From NCBI GenBank assembly GCA_020809425.1, contig JAGGDC010000001.1, positions 496,001 through 560,000 on the forward strand: 64,000 bases of DNA. Reading direction: 5' to 3'. Positions 10,111-21,293 of this stretch are shown piece after piece; position 1 is the first letter of the stretch, and each line of letters starts with the position of its first letter. Origin of the DNA: Candidatus Synoicihabitans palmerolidicus. Lineage in GTDB: Bacteria > Verrucomicrobiota > Verrucomicrobiia > Opitutales > Opitutaceae. Under the pieces are notes generated by a model. The model did not search any database and had not been told where the DNA came from. It saw only the letters and a program-made list of their open reading frames with translations. Both the position numbers and the translations under genes were made by a program.

Positions 10111-11936
10111 GAGCGGGTCCCACAAGCGCAAAAGGTTGGATATTAGGAGGTAGCGTAAAAATAAAGAGGCCGAAGCCGGGAGGATTTCCTGGTTTCGGCA
10201 CAAAAACGGCGTGTATAATTTGGTGTGAGCAATACTACCGAAGCCGTCACCCCGGAAGTTGCCCTGAAAACTTGGCTGCGTCCAGACCTGACTCCGGTCG
10301 GACCCAACAAAGATTACGCCGCGTTGCGCGATCAACTGGCGGGGCTCGACCAGTTGCTGGCCAACAGTCACTTGGAAGCGATGGCCGTGGCCTTTGCCCG
10401 CGAAAACTGGGGAGGCGAAGACGTGGCCGGGTTGCCGCGCCACCTGCAGTTCGCGCGCAAGGCGCGGCGGGTGCAGATATTGCGCATGATACTCGGAAAA
10501 ATCAGCTTGCGTAAACTTTCCCTGAGCATCGCCTCCAGCGATCTGTTGGCCGACTTTTGCGGAGCGCGCCGGATCGACGGCATCAAGGGGGTCTCCCAAA
10601 GAAAGCGTGCGGGAGCGTGCGTCCAAATGCTTCACCGCCGGGCAGGTGCGCAGGATGAGCCAAGTCATTATCGAGATGTGCGATGAGGCGGACCGGGCGA
10701 GCGAACTGGGACTGGCTGCGGCGCAGCCGATGGATACGTGCCTGGGGGACTCGACCTGCCTGCAGGCCAACATCCATTTCCCGGTCGACTGGGTGCTCTT
10801 TCGCGACGTGAGCCGCACACCCCCTGCTCAAGGCGGTGAAACTGATCCGTGCAGCGGGGTTGCGGGGTCGGATGCCGAACGAGCCGCCAGTCTTTGCCAA
10901 GTAGATGAATCGGTGGTGCATCGCGATGACCCACAGCCGACGGCGCCGCGATGCGAAGCGGGCCCGCAAGGGCGTGCTCCGCCAGATGAAACGCCTGCTG
11001 CGCACCATCGGCGAGTACGCCCGCCGCCACCGCGACCACCTCGCCGCCGACTACGCCCGGACCCGCTTCAGTGAGCGCCAGGCCACCCGCATCATTGCGC
11101 GCATCGACGCCATGCTCGAGCAACTGCCGGCCGCGATCAAACAGGCCCACGAACGCATCATCGGCGCGCGACCAGTGCCCAACGCCGAGAAGATCCTAAG
11201 CGTCGACGAACCCGACGTGCAGACCGTGGTCCGGGGCAAGGCGTCCGGCGAGGTCGAGTTTGGCAACACCCTCATGATCAGTGAGAACGTGACGGGGTTG
11301 ATCACCGATTGGCAGTTGTATCAGGGAATGGCTCCGGCCGAAGGGCGTCAGTTCGATCAGAGCCTCGAGCGCCAGAATCAGTTAGACCTGAGCACCCCGA
11401 TCAAAGCGGCGAGCACCGACCGAGGCTTCTCGACCAAACGGCTGTGCGAACGCTTGGCCGAAGCCGACATTTATGACGCCACTTGCCCCCGCCATCCGCA
11501 GCTGCTGCGACGGCGCATGCAGGAGCCGCAGTTCGTGGCGCTCCAACATCGCCGGGCTTCGACGGAGGCCCGCATCCCCATCATCAAGCAACGCCAAGGC
11601 AAGCGATTGAGTGCCAGAGGCTTCACGAATCGCTATCTGGCGGTAGCCTGGAGCATCCTCGGTCACAACCTGTGGCTCATCGCCCGACTGCTGGCCGACC
11701 AACCACCGCAGGCCCAAGCCGCCTAAAACCACCAAGCCTACTCCAAGGATGAACAATAAACCGGCTGCCGGAGGTTTCCTCATGGAAACGATCCAGGCAC
11801 TGACTGCTGCGACACTGCAATTTAGCCATTAAATTGCATCTGCGCGCGCCTACATCCGCCATTGGTAGCCGGAAATCCGCTTAAAAAATCGGCTTTCCTG
11901 CCCCCCTTCCAAAATCAGGGTAAATGGGACACGCTC
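10111..11936 (+). mobile_element. Insertion sequence copy A, 1826 bp (same element as copy B)
   Basis: The element is delimited by comparison with the inverted copy at 51757-53582: sequence similarity starts and stops at these ends, and both copies are exactly 1826 bp. Terminal inverted repeats begin GAGCGGGTCCCA on the left and, read inward, GAGCGTGTCCCATTTACCC on the right. The left flank ends GGTA and the right flank begins CAGATA, so no clean target duplication is visible here. The right end cuts a lacI-type gene; the left end lies 24 bases upstream of dsbD. The single transposase gene is broken. Confidence 0.9.
10225..11726 (+). pseudogene. Broken DDE transposase of IS copy A
   Basis: The pieces, in order, are an N-terminal region (ALKTWLRPDLTPVG, LPRHLQFARKARRVQILRMI), the segment RERASKCFTAGQVRRMSQ, the probable first catalytic Asp region DSTCLQANIHFPVDWVLFRD, and the C-terminal catalytic region KASGEVEFGNTL, AASTDRGFSTKRLCERLAEA and GHNLWLIARLL. 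The arrangement resembles ISNCY/IS1202- or IS1182-type transposases; I cannot settle the family. Relative to copy B this copy has one extra C near 10250, G5 at 10587, a C run one base too long near 10815, and TAG at 10902-10904 where copy B has CAG (Gln). The piece from 10905 to the stop is open for 273 residues. Not functional without an outside transposase. Confidence 0.85.
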
Positions 11937-12275
11937 CAGATAGGCCATGGCCGCGCCGCTCCCCGTCGTGTGCCCGGCCCAGCGTTGGCGGGCCAGATTG
12001 GACAAAGCGGGGTCGGGGCGATAGCCCATCTTGGCCGCGGCGACCTTCACCCGCTCACAGGTGACCGTCGAGATGCTCGGGTGGTCACGCAATGCCAGCG
12101 AAACGGTGGATTTGTCTACGCCGAGGGAGACGGAAATATCCTTTTGGGTGATGCGGGGTATCCTGGGGTGACTAGGGTTTAGACGCGATGGAGGGGCCGA
12201 GTCGGGACTTGGGGAAAAGGGGGAGAACCAACATGGTGGTGGGATAATTCGGAAATGGCAACCACACTCTACCAC
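11937..12275 (-). pseudogene. Truncated LacI-family regulator (N-terminal DNA-binding part only)
   Basis: The reading frame contains a clear LacI-type helix-turn-helix: ITQKDISVSLGVDKSTVSLA, followed by the hinge-like region (LRDHPSISTVTCERVKVAA, then KMGYRPDPALSNLARQRW). Where the ligand-binding domain should begin (AMAYLE), the frame runs into the right end of IS copy A and stops after about 30 IS-encoded residues. No remainder of the gene is found beyond the other IS end, so the effector domain is deleted rather than only interrupted. The start codon is unclear; ATG 12275 gives an unusually long Pro-rich leader and a non-ATG start nearer PRIPRITQKD is likely. A carbohydrate operon regulator originally, judging by the family. 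Confidence 0.8.
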
Positions 12276-12303
12276 TATGGTAGGTTGCCGCAGTCCAAAA
12301 CTG

Positions 12304-13561
12304 AGTGCACAGGCAGAGAGGGAGTGGTTCCCTTTCTCCTAATGCACTATAATGAATACTATACGTTTGATATTGGGATTGATGATTGGCGGGATTGAGG
12401 TTGCGGCAGGCCGCAGGAAGGGAGCGGTGAGCAGCTATACACAAGCCAGAGAGAGGACGACCGGGCCCGGTAAGCCGGGCCCGGTCGTCCTCTCTCTGGG
12501 AAAAACTCCGCGCTGGCGTCGTGGGCGCAGAGCGGAGGATTTGGAGTGGTGGCAAAAATACAACGGCGCATCACCGCCAAGGAACGCGAGGCGATTCATG
12601 CCGGTTTGGCCCAGGGCCCAGGGCAAAAGCGGCGCTCAACTTGCCGCCGCCCTCGGCCGCGACGCCTCGGTGGTCAATCGCGAGATCACCCGCAACGGCG
12701 AGCGCTCCAGCTACAGCGGCATGGATGCGCAGACTCGCGCTTGCCGTCGGCCCAAGTGCGCCGCGCGCAACAAAGTCGGCGACACTCCCGCCTTGCGCGA
12801 CGAGGTGCTGGCCCTGTTTGCCACCGGCGCTACGCCCAAGCCAATCGAAGTCGCCTTGAGACGACGTCATGGCCTTGATCTGACCCGACGCGTGAGCCAC
12901 GAAACCATCTACGACTTTATCTACGTCCACTCCAAAGGCTCGGTTAAGAAGGAGTTGATCGCTTATTTGCGGCGCAAGAAGCCCCGGCGCAGTCCCGCCC
13001 CCCGCGCCAAGGGCAAGCTCTCGGGCCAGTTGCCGGGCGCGATCAATATCGGCGAGCGACCCGCTGAGGTAGAGCGCCGGGAAGTGCCCGAACACTGGGA
13101 GGCCGACTTGGTCATGGGTGCGGGCAATCACACCGCCATTTTGGTCATCACCGAACGGGTCTCCCGCTACGTGATGATCGTCCCGTTGGGCGGCGCCAAA
13201 GACGCAATCAGCGTCGCCCACGCTCTCATCCGGGCCTTCAAACGCCTGCCCGCCCACCTGCGCAAGACCCTCACCTACGACAACGGCCGCGAAATGGCCC
13301 AACATGCCGCCTTCTCCCTTGCCACAAAAGGGGCGGTCTACTTCTGCAATCTACACAGCCCTTGGCAGCGCGGTGCGGTCGCGAATATCAACGGTTTGAT
13401 CCGGGAATACTGCCCTAAAGGCATCGACTTTAACACCGTCACCAAAGGCCAAATCGCCAAAGCGGAGTGGCTACTCAATAATCTCCCTCGCATCGGGCTC
13501 GACGGACAGTCTCCCGCTGAAGTCTTTCATGCTATTATACAAAACAAAAAAACTGTGCACT
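12304..13561 (+). mobile_element. IS30-family insertion sequence (about 1258 bp)
   Basis: The transposase is IS30-type. Short matching ends, AGTGCACAG read inward from 12304 and from 13561, are the best candidates for the terminal inverted repeats; agreement beyond 9 bases is poor, so the limits are provisional. No target duplication was seen. A 25-bp perfect hairpin lies between the left end and the transposase. The element stands between the lacI stub and a broken cyclophilin gene. Confidence 0.7.
12446..12499. repeat. Perfect 25-bp inverted repeat (long hairpin) in front of the IS30 transposase
   Basis: Arms 12446-12470 and 12475-12499 are exact reverse complements, separated by TAAG. The stem is very GC-rich. 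On the plus strand it is followed by GAAAAACTCC, so there is no T-tract and it is not an ordinary terminator. It ends 47 bases before the likely transposase start at 12546 and would hide that start region in a strong RNA structure or act as a recombination substrate. Confidence 0.9.
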
Positions 13562-13563
13562 AG
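12546..13563 (+). pseudogene. Frameshifted IS30-family transposase
   Basis: The N-terminus reads VAKIQRRITAKEREAIHAGL from GTG 12546 and then changes frame near 12615-12630. From there GKSGAQLAAALGRDASVVNR continues open to the stop at 13561-13563. This is the IS30 pattern: a helix-turn-helix that recognises the IS end, then the DDE core with HWEADLVMGAG (first Asp), TYDNGREMAQH (second Asp) and the C-terminal region with RIGLDGQSPAEVF. The stop codon uses the last base of the element plus two flanking bases. One indel separates the DNA-binding part from the catalytic part, so a full transposase is not made unless ribosomes shift frame. Confidence 0.85.
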
Positions 13564-13645
13564 CCGCTTGACGCCGCCCAACGCAAACTTGGTGGGACTT
13601 GAGCTCGACGAAAAGAGGTGGCGAATGACGGGGAGTTAAGCTCTA

Positions 13646-14692
13646 TCAAGGGCTGGTGGTGAGCAGGGAGATGAGGGTGTTGATAAAGGCGTCGGCGTGG
13701 GCTTTGGCGCGGCGGTCGGGAGGTGGGGAGGCGCCGTAAATGCGGGTGAGGTTGTCTTCGGCTTGGGCGGAGGCGGTAAAAAGGAGGTCCTGAACGGTCG
13801 TGGACAGTCGAGAGGTGACGGCGGAGCCTAGTTCGAGATGCCAGAGGTCGCTGTCGGCGAAGTAGATGGCGATGGCTTCATCGGGGGCGAGACCGACGTG
13901 TTCAGCCAGGGCGGTGATGGCGGTGCGGTCGTGGGGACGGAAATCGGCGGCGGAAGGTTTTTTCAGCCGCACGAAGAGGCGGTGGCCGGTGAAGCGTTCC
14001 AAGTTTTCGAGTTTGTGGCGGAAGACGGTGTCCCACGTCCAGGTGGTTGGCAGGGTATCGGGTTCGCTGGCGAAAAGGGTGGGTCGGGCGAGAGGTGCGG
14101 CGGCGAGCGCGTCGAAGTCGGGTTGGTGGGCTTCAAATGCCTGGGCGGCGGTGCCTACTCGATGGATACGCACCTGCATGGTATCGCCGGATTCGATGAC
14201 GGGCAGGATGTCGAGACCGGTAATTACTTCGCCAAAGACACTGTGGAGAAAGTTGAGGCGGTTGACGGAGCTGAGCGTGATAAAAAATTGTGAGCCATTG
14301 GTATCGGGACCGCTGTTGGCCATGGATAGAATCCCGGGACGGTCGTGGCGGAGATTGGGAGTGAATTCGTCGGGGACCTCGTATCCAGGGCCGCCTTCGC
14401 CGGTTCCGAGAGGGTCACCGCCCTGCACGACAAAGCCTGGCACGACCCGGTGGAAGGTGAGACCGTTATAAAACGGTTGGCGGGGGGGGGGGGCGGAGCG
14501 AGGGTGCCCTCGGCGAGCCCGACGAAGTTGGTGACGGTCAGGGGCGCCTCTTCGGGGAAGAGACGGGCGAGGAGGGTGCCGTGCGGGGTTTCGATTTCGG
14601 CGTAGAGTCCTGGGGCGGTGGGCGGTGGGAGGGCGGCGCCCGAGGAGTGAGGTGAGGCAGCTGTAAACGAAGAAGCGCCGCGACGTGAGCAT
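13646..14692 (-). pseudogene. Broken cyclophilin-type peptidyl-prolyl isomerase with C-terminal extension
   Basis: ATG 14692 opens a signal-like peptide ([18 protein letters not shown]). The cyclophilin domain follows ([11 protein letters not shown], then [52 protein letters not shown]), with an uncharacterised tail of about 160 residues. Cyclophilins speed proline isomerisation during protein folding; the signal peptide suggests an exported form. The frame changes twice: first between the signal peptide and the residues [11 protein letters not shown], then back at a run of twelve C (coding strand) inside the domain. Because the two shifts cancel, the frame is open from end to end, yet about 60 residues of the domain are read out of frame. 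One base less in the C run plus one repair upstream would restore it. Confidence 0.85.
14482..14493. repeat. Run of twelve G inside the cyclophilin pseudogene
   Basis: Twelve consecutive G on the plus strand (C on the coding strand) fall where the cyclophilin encodes a Pro stretch. The tract length puts the downstream domain in the wrong frame relative to the upstream part; eleven would join the two. It is the longest homopolymer I noticed in the window and a natural slippage site. Confidence 0.9.
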
Positions 14693-14708
14693 TTTTGAAG
14701 GCAGGAAA

Positions 14709-16113
14709 CTAAGGAAGTTCGACGATGACCGTGGTGCCGAGGTTTCGGCCGGGACTGGTAGCGCGAACTCGTCCGCCGTGGGCTTCGGCGATCGCTTTAA
14801 CGATGGCGAGGCCAAGTCCGGAGGTGCTTTCGCCGTTGGTCGGTCGAGAAGAAAGACGTTCGAATTTGCCGAACAGGCGATCTTGGTCGGAGGGGACCAG
14901 ACCGACGCGCTCGTCCTGTACTTCAATACGAGGTCCACGCGAGGCCGGACACTCGAGGGTAAGGGTAATGGTTTTGTGCGAGGGGGAATATTTTATGGCG
15001 TTACTGACAAGATTCTCGAGGAGCTGGCGAAAGCGACGCGGGTCGACGCGGGCGATGATTTGGCCGGCGGGAGGGACCTGGCAAAGAAGGGTGAGATCTT
15101 TGGTGCCGGCGAGCCAGTGATAGTCTGCGACGACGTCCTCGATGAGCACGGCGAGGTCGGTTGGATCGAAGCGAAGATCGAGTCCGCGGGTTTCATTTTC
15201 TGCGTCGGTGAGCAGGTTCTCGACCAGGTGGGAAATACGGCGAGCGGATTCACCGATGCCATTGACGAGTTCGCGGGCAGAGGCGTTTGGCGGGAGTTCG
15301 TGGTCGAGTTCCTGGGCGAGGCCACGGATGGCGTTCAGGGGGTCCCGCACGTCGTGGGCGGCGATGCCGACGAGTTCGGTTTTGAGGAGGGTGGCTTTGC
15401 GCAGCTCGACGTTGGCCTGTTCGAGCGACCGGGCTTGAGTGGCGATAGTGTTGAGTTGGTTGAAGTCTTGGGCGCGCAGCGAGTAGATGAGCCGGGAGAC
15501 GAACCCAAAAATGAGCGCGAAGACCCCGGTCACCACGACATGAGTGGTGACGATGACGGCGTCGGCCTGGGTGAGAGGCAGGGCGAGGATGAGGGAGCTG
15601 CTGAAACCGCCGATAACGAGGAGACTGGTGCGGGGTACTGAAGAAGCAGGACGCGTAGACCCCAATGCCAAGGAGGATGGTGGTGATCTGACCGGTGATG
15701 CGTTGTTGGACGATGGTGTTGAGCAAGAGGATCAGCAGACAAACAATGGCGATAGTTTGAACTACGATTTGGTCGGACGGGCGGGTATCGGAGGGCCCTT
15801 CGCGACGCCGAAAGCGCAGGACCACGGCGGTGGTAATGGAGACGACGAGCAGAGCGCTGTGAAGGAAAAGCCACTCGCGGAGGGCGGAGTTCAATGTCCA
15901 GGCACCGTTGCGCCAAAGAAGGAAATCCTGCACGGCGAGGAGCAGGACACTGAGGATCATGGCAAGCGCGTTGAGGAGCTTGGTGCGGTGAAGGTTGTCC
16001 CACGTGATCTCGCGGCTAAATGCGGTGGCCAATGCCGGATCTGGTTCGGCGAAAAAAGTGGTGCGCCAGCGATTGGGCGCGGCGCGAGAGGCAGAAGAGG
16101 GGGGAGCGGGCAT
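14709..16113 (-). pseudogene. Broken membrane sensor histidine kinase
   Basis: An N-terminal part (from ATG 16113) holds membrane helices such as LNALAMILSVLLLAVQDFLL and IVCLLILLLNTIV. After a frameshift near 15635 the second part continues with further helices, a DHp helix with the phospho-acceptor His in GIAAHDVRDPLNAIRGLAQE, the N box [13 protein letters not shown], a G1 box written DERVGL and the G2 box [18 protein letters not shown]. The DxGxG motif of G1 has lost its first Gly, a second sign of decay besides the frameshift. No partner response regulator is adjacent. The signal it sensed is unknown. Confidence 0.85.
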
Positions 16114-16234
16114 GAGACTTCTGGGTGGAATATCCGACGGGGTTAAAACGATGACAGCGATGAAGTGTGTGGCAAGTTTAGCTGTAATTGCGGGATGGTC
16201 TTTCGTTACCGGGAAAATGTGTCAGGGTGGTCGA

Positions 16235-18789
16235 ATGTTGAAATCAGTGGTGCGAGTGATGGCGATCGTGTGCAGTGGCATGGCGGGACTAGTGGTGATG
16301 GCGAAGGCCGCCCCGGTGGATTATTATCTGCCGGAGGGCGGGCCTTATGATCAGCGCGTGCCGACTCCGGAGCAGTATCTGGGGTTCGAGGTAGGTGAGT
16401 GGCACCTCCGGCCGGATCAGATTGAGGGGTATTTGAAGGCGTTGGTGGCCGCGATGCCGGAACGGGCGCGAGGGGAAGCGATCGGGCGAACTTACGAGCA
16501 GCGAGCGTTGATGCAGCTGGTGGTCGCGGAGGAGGCACGGTTACAGAATTTGGATGCGGTGCGGCAGGCGCACTTGGCGATGGGACCCGTGGCCAAGCGC
16601 CCGGTCGTGGTGAATCTGGGGTATTCGATCCACGGCAACGAGTCGTCGGGCGCGAATGCGGCGGTGATGGTGGCGTATTGGTTGGTCGCGTCGGAGGGCG
16701 AGGCGGCGGTGGCGGTGCGACGGGATGTGGTGGTGTTGTTGGATCCGTTGGATCCGATGTTTAACCCGGACGGGTTGGCGCGTTTTGCCCATTGGGCGAA
16801 TACGCACCGAGGGGCGGAATTGGTGGCGGACGCCAATCACCGAGAGCACCGCGAGCCTTGGCCAAGTGGACGGACGAATCACTACTGGTTCGATTTGAAC
16901 CGGGACTGGTTTTCATTGGTGCACCCTGAAAGCCGAGCGCGGGTAGCGCGGTTTCATACGTGGAGACCGAACATCATGAACGATCATCATGAAATGGGGA
17001 CGGACAAAACGTTCTTTTTCAGCCGGGATCTCCGACCCGCAACAATCCGTCCACGCCGGCCGAGGTGCATGCCTTGCAGGAGCGATTGGCAGACTTCCAT
17101 GGAGCGGCGCTGGATAAGGTGGGGTCATTTTACTACTCGGCCGAAGGGTATGATGATTTTTTTGCCGGCAAAGGGTCGGTGTATCCGGATTTGAATGGCG
17201 GATTGGGAATTCTATATGAGCAGGCGAGTTCGCGCGGGCATGTGCAGGAGACCGAGTTTGGGGACCTGACATTTGCGTTTACGATTCGGAATCAAGTGCA
17301 GGCTTCGAGGTCGACTTTGGCCGGTGCCGTGGCGTTGCGAGAAGAATTGCTGGAGCATCAGCGTGAATTCACGCGATCGGCGTCGGAGTTTGCGGCCGCG
17401 CGGGGCCGAGGCGGCTGGGTGTTTGATCCGGCCGGGGATCCGGCGCGAGCGTGGGAGTTGAGGACCCTGTTGGCCCAGCACCAGATAGAGGTGAGGGCGT
17501 TGCGCCGTGATGTGGAGTTGGGCGCGTACAACTATCGGGCGGGAGAGGCCTGGGTCGTGCCGGCCGCGCAACCGCAGGCGCGCCTGGTGGAGGAGTTGTT
17601 TACGCGACGTATTGAGGTCTAGGATACGTATTTTATTATATTTCAGCCTGGAGCGTGCCCTTGGCGTTTAACCTGCCGCATGCGGAGGCGGGAGCTGAGC
17701 GGTGGAAAGCGCAAGGTGGACTGGTCGGCGAGGTGTTGGCAGCGACTGCTCGTCCGGGAGGGCACATGATCGGCAAACGCGATCGAGGGCTGGCTTATGT
17801 AATCAAATCGCAGGGGTTGGATTTGCCGCGGGTTCTGGGGCGGTTGGGGAAGGCAGGGATGGGGGCGCAAGTCATTACCAAAGTGTTTGCGGCGGTGCCG
17901 GCGGGCGCAAGTGAACGGGTGGATTTGGAGGTGGGGTCGGTGATCGTGCCGGTAACGCGGCAAAAGGAGCAGGCGGCGGTGATCGAACAGGTGGTGGACA
18001 CGATTTTGGCACAGGATGCGGTCGAGGTGGTGGCATTGGACCGGGGCCTTACTCCGAGTGGTCCGGATCTGGGCAGCCCAAGTTGGGTGAAAGTGACCGC
18101 GGGGCGGGGCGGGTTGATCGTGGGCCAGGGGGCGAACCCGTATGATGCGGGAGAGGTCTGGCACACGCTGGACCAACGGTGGGCGTTGCCGGTGGTGGTG
18201 TTGCTGGAGCAGCGCGACGTGGGTCGCGCGGAGTTGGATCGGTTTGAGGCGGTGGTGATGGTGGACGGCAAGTATTCAGATATCAGTGACGATGGGGTGG
18301 CGGCGTTAAAACGGTGGACCTCGGACGGCGGCACCGAAATGGGCGGCGGACAAATTAGGGGCGAAGATCGAAATGCGGGAGGATCCGGATAAGAAACCGA
18401 AAGAAGATGGAGATGTGACGCGGCATACGTTTGCGGACGGGGAGGACATCGAGCGGGCGAAGCGGGTGCCTGGAACGATATTTATGGAGGAGGTGGATTT
18501 GAGCCATCCACTGGCGTATGGCCTCGGTCAGACCACGCTCCCGGTGTTTCGGAGCGGGAAATTGCTGTTGGAACTCACGGACTCACCGTATCAAACGCCG
18601 CTGGTGTATGCGGAGGAGCCCTTGGCGGCGGGGTATCTACCCGAAGGAGAGGCCGATCGGGTGGCGAGGCAGGCCGCGGCGGTAGTGGCCCCGTTGGGGA
18701 AGGGCCGGGTGATCGCCATGACGGATGATCTGGTGTTTCGTGGTTATTGGTTCGGATCGATGCGACTCCTGGGGAACACCGTGTTTTAG
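16235..18789 (+). pseudogene. Broken secreted M14-family zinc carboxypeptidase-like protein
   Basis: ATG 16235 starts a signal peptide (VMAIVCSGMAGLVVMAKA, cleavage before APVDYYLP). The peptidase domain has the zinc motif YSIHGNESSGAN (HxxE), DPMFNPDGLARFAHW, FDLNRDWFSLVHPESRARV and NIMNDHHEMGTDKTFFF with the third zinc His. The long C-terminal region includes a Rossmann-like section and a final beta domain (GKGRVIAMTDDLVFRGYWFG). Family members of about 850 residues fit this size. Frame changes occur near 17030, at a TAG around 17620, near 17640 and near 18350. The N-terminal metal site is intact but the catalytic Glu region lies after the first frameshift. Confidence 0.85.
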
Positions 18790-18880
18790 GGCCCGGCGAT
18801 GAAGACCCCGTGAGACGGGGCGGAGGGGGGAAGTTGAATATTTCGATTTAAAGCAGAGACCCGCTGGTGCCAGTGAGAGC

Positions 18881-19797
18881 GTGACGATTATAAATCTGTT
18901 GGCTCCCTTGTTTCTGATTATTGCACTGGGTGCGGCGTTGCAGCGTGGAGGGATGCTATCCGAGGTGGTGGTGGCGGGGGTTAACAAGCTGCTCTATTGG
19001 GTGGGATTGCCGGCGGCGGTGTTTCATGCGTTGGTTGCGGCGGAAGCCGGGGCGGCGGGATCGGGGGTGTTGTTGATGTTGATGGAGGGCGCAACTTTGT
19101 TGAATGCGGGGTTGAGTTGGCTGGAGGCCCTTTGGTGGGGAGTGAAGCGGAGCGCTCGCGGGACGTTTACGCAGGCGGCGTTGCGGGGAAATTTATCCTG
19201 CATCGGGCTGCCGCTGTTGTTGTCGATACCGGGGGTGCCGATTGGACAGGCGATGCTGGCGTTTGCGCCGATGTTGATATTGCACAATGCACTGACGGTG
19301 GGGGTGCTGGTAGCGAGTCAGCACGGGACGGGGCGCGGGATGTGGAAACCCATAATCACGGAGATCGGCCAGAACCCGATCATCCTCGCCTCAGTGGCGG
19401 GAGTGGCCGTGAACCTGGCCGGATGGGGACCGCCGGTGGCGGTGATGTGACCTTACAGGCGCTGGCGCGAATGGCGTTGCCGTTGGCGTTGTTGTGCATT
19501 GGTGCGGCCCTGTGGTCGGTGCCGGTGCGAGGGAATCGACGCTTACCGCTGCTTACCACGGTGCACAAGGTGGTGTTGTCACCATTAATAGGATACGCGC
19601 TGGGGCATCTGCTCGGGTTGGACGAGGGGGGCGATGCTGGCGGGGTTGATCTGCCTGGCCTGGCCCACCGCGGCCATATCCTTTACGATGGTAAAGCAGA
19701 TGGGGGGGACGAAGGATTGGCGGCAAGCGCGGTGGTTTATAGTGCGGTCGCCAGTGGAGTCGCCCTTGCGGTGGTGATTGCCGGGTTTTCCGGCTGA
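18881..19797 (+). pseudogene. Broken AEC (auxin efflux carrier) family permease
   Basis: GTG 18881 begins TIINLLAPLFLIIALGAALQ, a typical AEC first helix, and the frame continues to 19450 with NKLLYWVGLPAAVFHAL and QNPIILASVAGVAVNLAGWG. The second half lies in another frame (LQALARMALPLALLCIGAAL, then HKVVLSPLIGYALGHLLGL), and the last helices need two more frame changes near 19625 and 19710. AEC permeases export or import small organic acids across the inner membrane. A second, intact member of the family lies at 35478-36434, so this loss may be buffered by redundancy. Confidence 0.8.
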
Positions 19798-19817
19798 GGA
19801 CGAGAAAGTGGTCGAGA

Positions 19818-21293
19818 CTACTCGGGGATGCTGATCAAGGTACCGACCCGTAGAGCGTTGGCTTCGGGGATTTCGGCGCGGTTGGCGGCGAGAATATCGC
19901 GCCAGCGGAGGGCGGTGCCGTAGTATTGGCGGGAGATCGACGAGAGGGTTTCACCGGCTACCACGGTGTGGGTGAGCGTGGTGCTGGTGACGGTGGCGGG
20001 GGGAGGCGGAACCGGCAAGCTGACCAAGTTTCCGGGGCGAGAAGGGGAAGTGCGACCCGGGGTTTGCTCGGGTGTGGTCGAGGTGAGTGTGCATGGAGCT
20101 CAGCTCGCTGGTCAGGGCTCCGCTTTGGGCCTGGGATTGGGGGCTTGTTCTCGCAGGTTCGCGTTTTCCGCGGTGAGGCTGGCGCGGGAATTGTTGGTGA
20201 CGTTGAGTTCGTCTTGCAGCGAGGCGAGTTCCTCGGCGCGACGGTCGGCGAGAGCTTGTGCGGCGGTTAGTTGTTCGGCCAGAGCGGAGACTTGGGTCGT
20301 GGCGGCGGAGGAGGCGGCTTCGGCTTCCGCCGCGGCGGTGGCGGCCGCGGCGAGTTCGGGTTGCAGGGTCTCGAGTTGAGCGCGCAGGGCGGTGATGCTG
20401 GCATCGGCGGCATCGGCGCGGGCGGAGGCGTCGCGCATTTCCTGGCGAGTGCGGGCAAGTTCGCGTTCTTGAGCGGAGAAGGCTCGAAGACTGGACGAGA
20501 GTTTGGACTCGGCTTCGGTGAGGCGCTCGACGGTGGCGGAATCTATTTTGGGTTCGGGAGGAAGCACGTTTGCAGGGGTCGCGGTGATCGTGCGGGTTTC
20601 GGCGAGCAGGCTTTCCAAGCGGGAGATCTCGTCACGAGCGGCGATGAGATCGACCTCGGCGCTCTGGTCGATGGATGAGGGCGCCGTGGATTGGAGGGCA
20701 GCGTTGAGTTGTTGTTGGAGGGACGCGAGGGCGGTATCGCGATCAGTCAATTGGGCGCGCAGAGCGTCGCGTTGTTGGAGGGCAATGGTAAGATTTTCCT
20801 GAGCTGCTCCGAGGTGGGCGACGGTTGCCTCCAATTCGGGGATGCGCGATTGCTGGGCCGAAGCGGCGCTATCGGTCTCGGCGAGAGAGGCGCGCAAGTT
20901 GTCGCGTTGCTGGAGCACAGCCGAGAGATCGGATTGTGTGCTGGAGAGGGCAGTGAGGGAGGACTCAAGTTCGGCGATGCGGGTTTCTTGGTCGGAGGCA
21001 GAGGCGGTGGCGGCAGCCAGGTCGGACTGGAGGGCGTCGCGTTGTTGGAGGACGGCGACGAGACTATCCTGGCCGGCGGACAAGGTGGTAACGGAAGATT
21101 CGAGCTCGGCGATGCGGGATTGGTGAGCGGTGGCATCTGCCTGGGCATCGGCGAGGGCGGAGCGGAAGGCGTCACGCTGGCTGGTGATATCCGCGAGTTG
21201 CTCAGCGGCGGCTTGGGTGGCGGCGGAGAGCGCGCTGGCAGAGGGGAGGGCGAGCACGGTGCCGACGACGGCGTAAAGGTGACGGGCGTTCAT
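19818..21293 (-). pseudogene. Coiled-coil protein with C-terminal LysM domain, split by two TGA codons
   Basis: ATG 21293 (TTG 21296 is an alternative) starts a signal-like segment, then about 370 residues of Ala/Glu/Gln-rich coiled coil containing repeats of the form LQQRDALR and SRIAELESS every 35-40 residues. Two TGA codons (20114-20112 and 20102-20100) interrupt the same frame, which then continues through a Pro linker to a LysM domain (HTVVAGETLSSISRQYYGTA, ending GTLISIPE). LysM domains bind peptidoglycan, so this was probably an envelope-associated structural protein. Both stops could have come from CGA by one transition each, and the frame is otherwise unbroken. A truncated coiled coil could still be made. 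Confidence 0.8.

Noticed and set aside
10087..10818. N-terminal extension of dsbD back to 10818
   Set aside because: The extra residues come from IS copy A read backwards; the signal peptide begins at ATG 10086.
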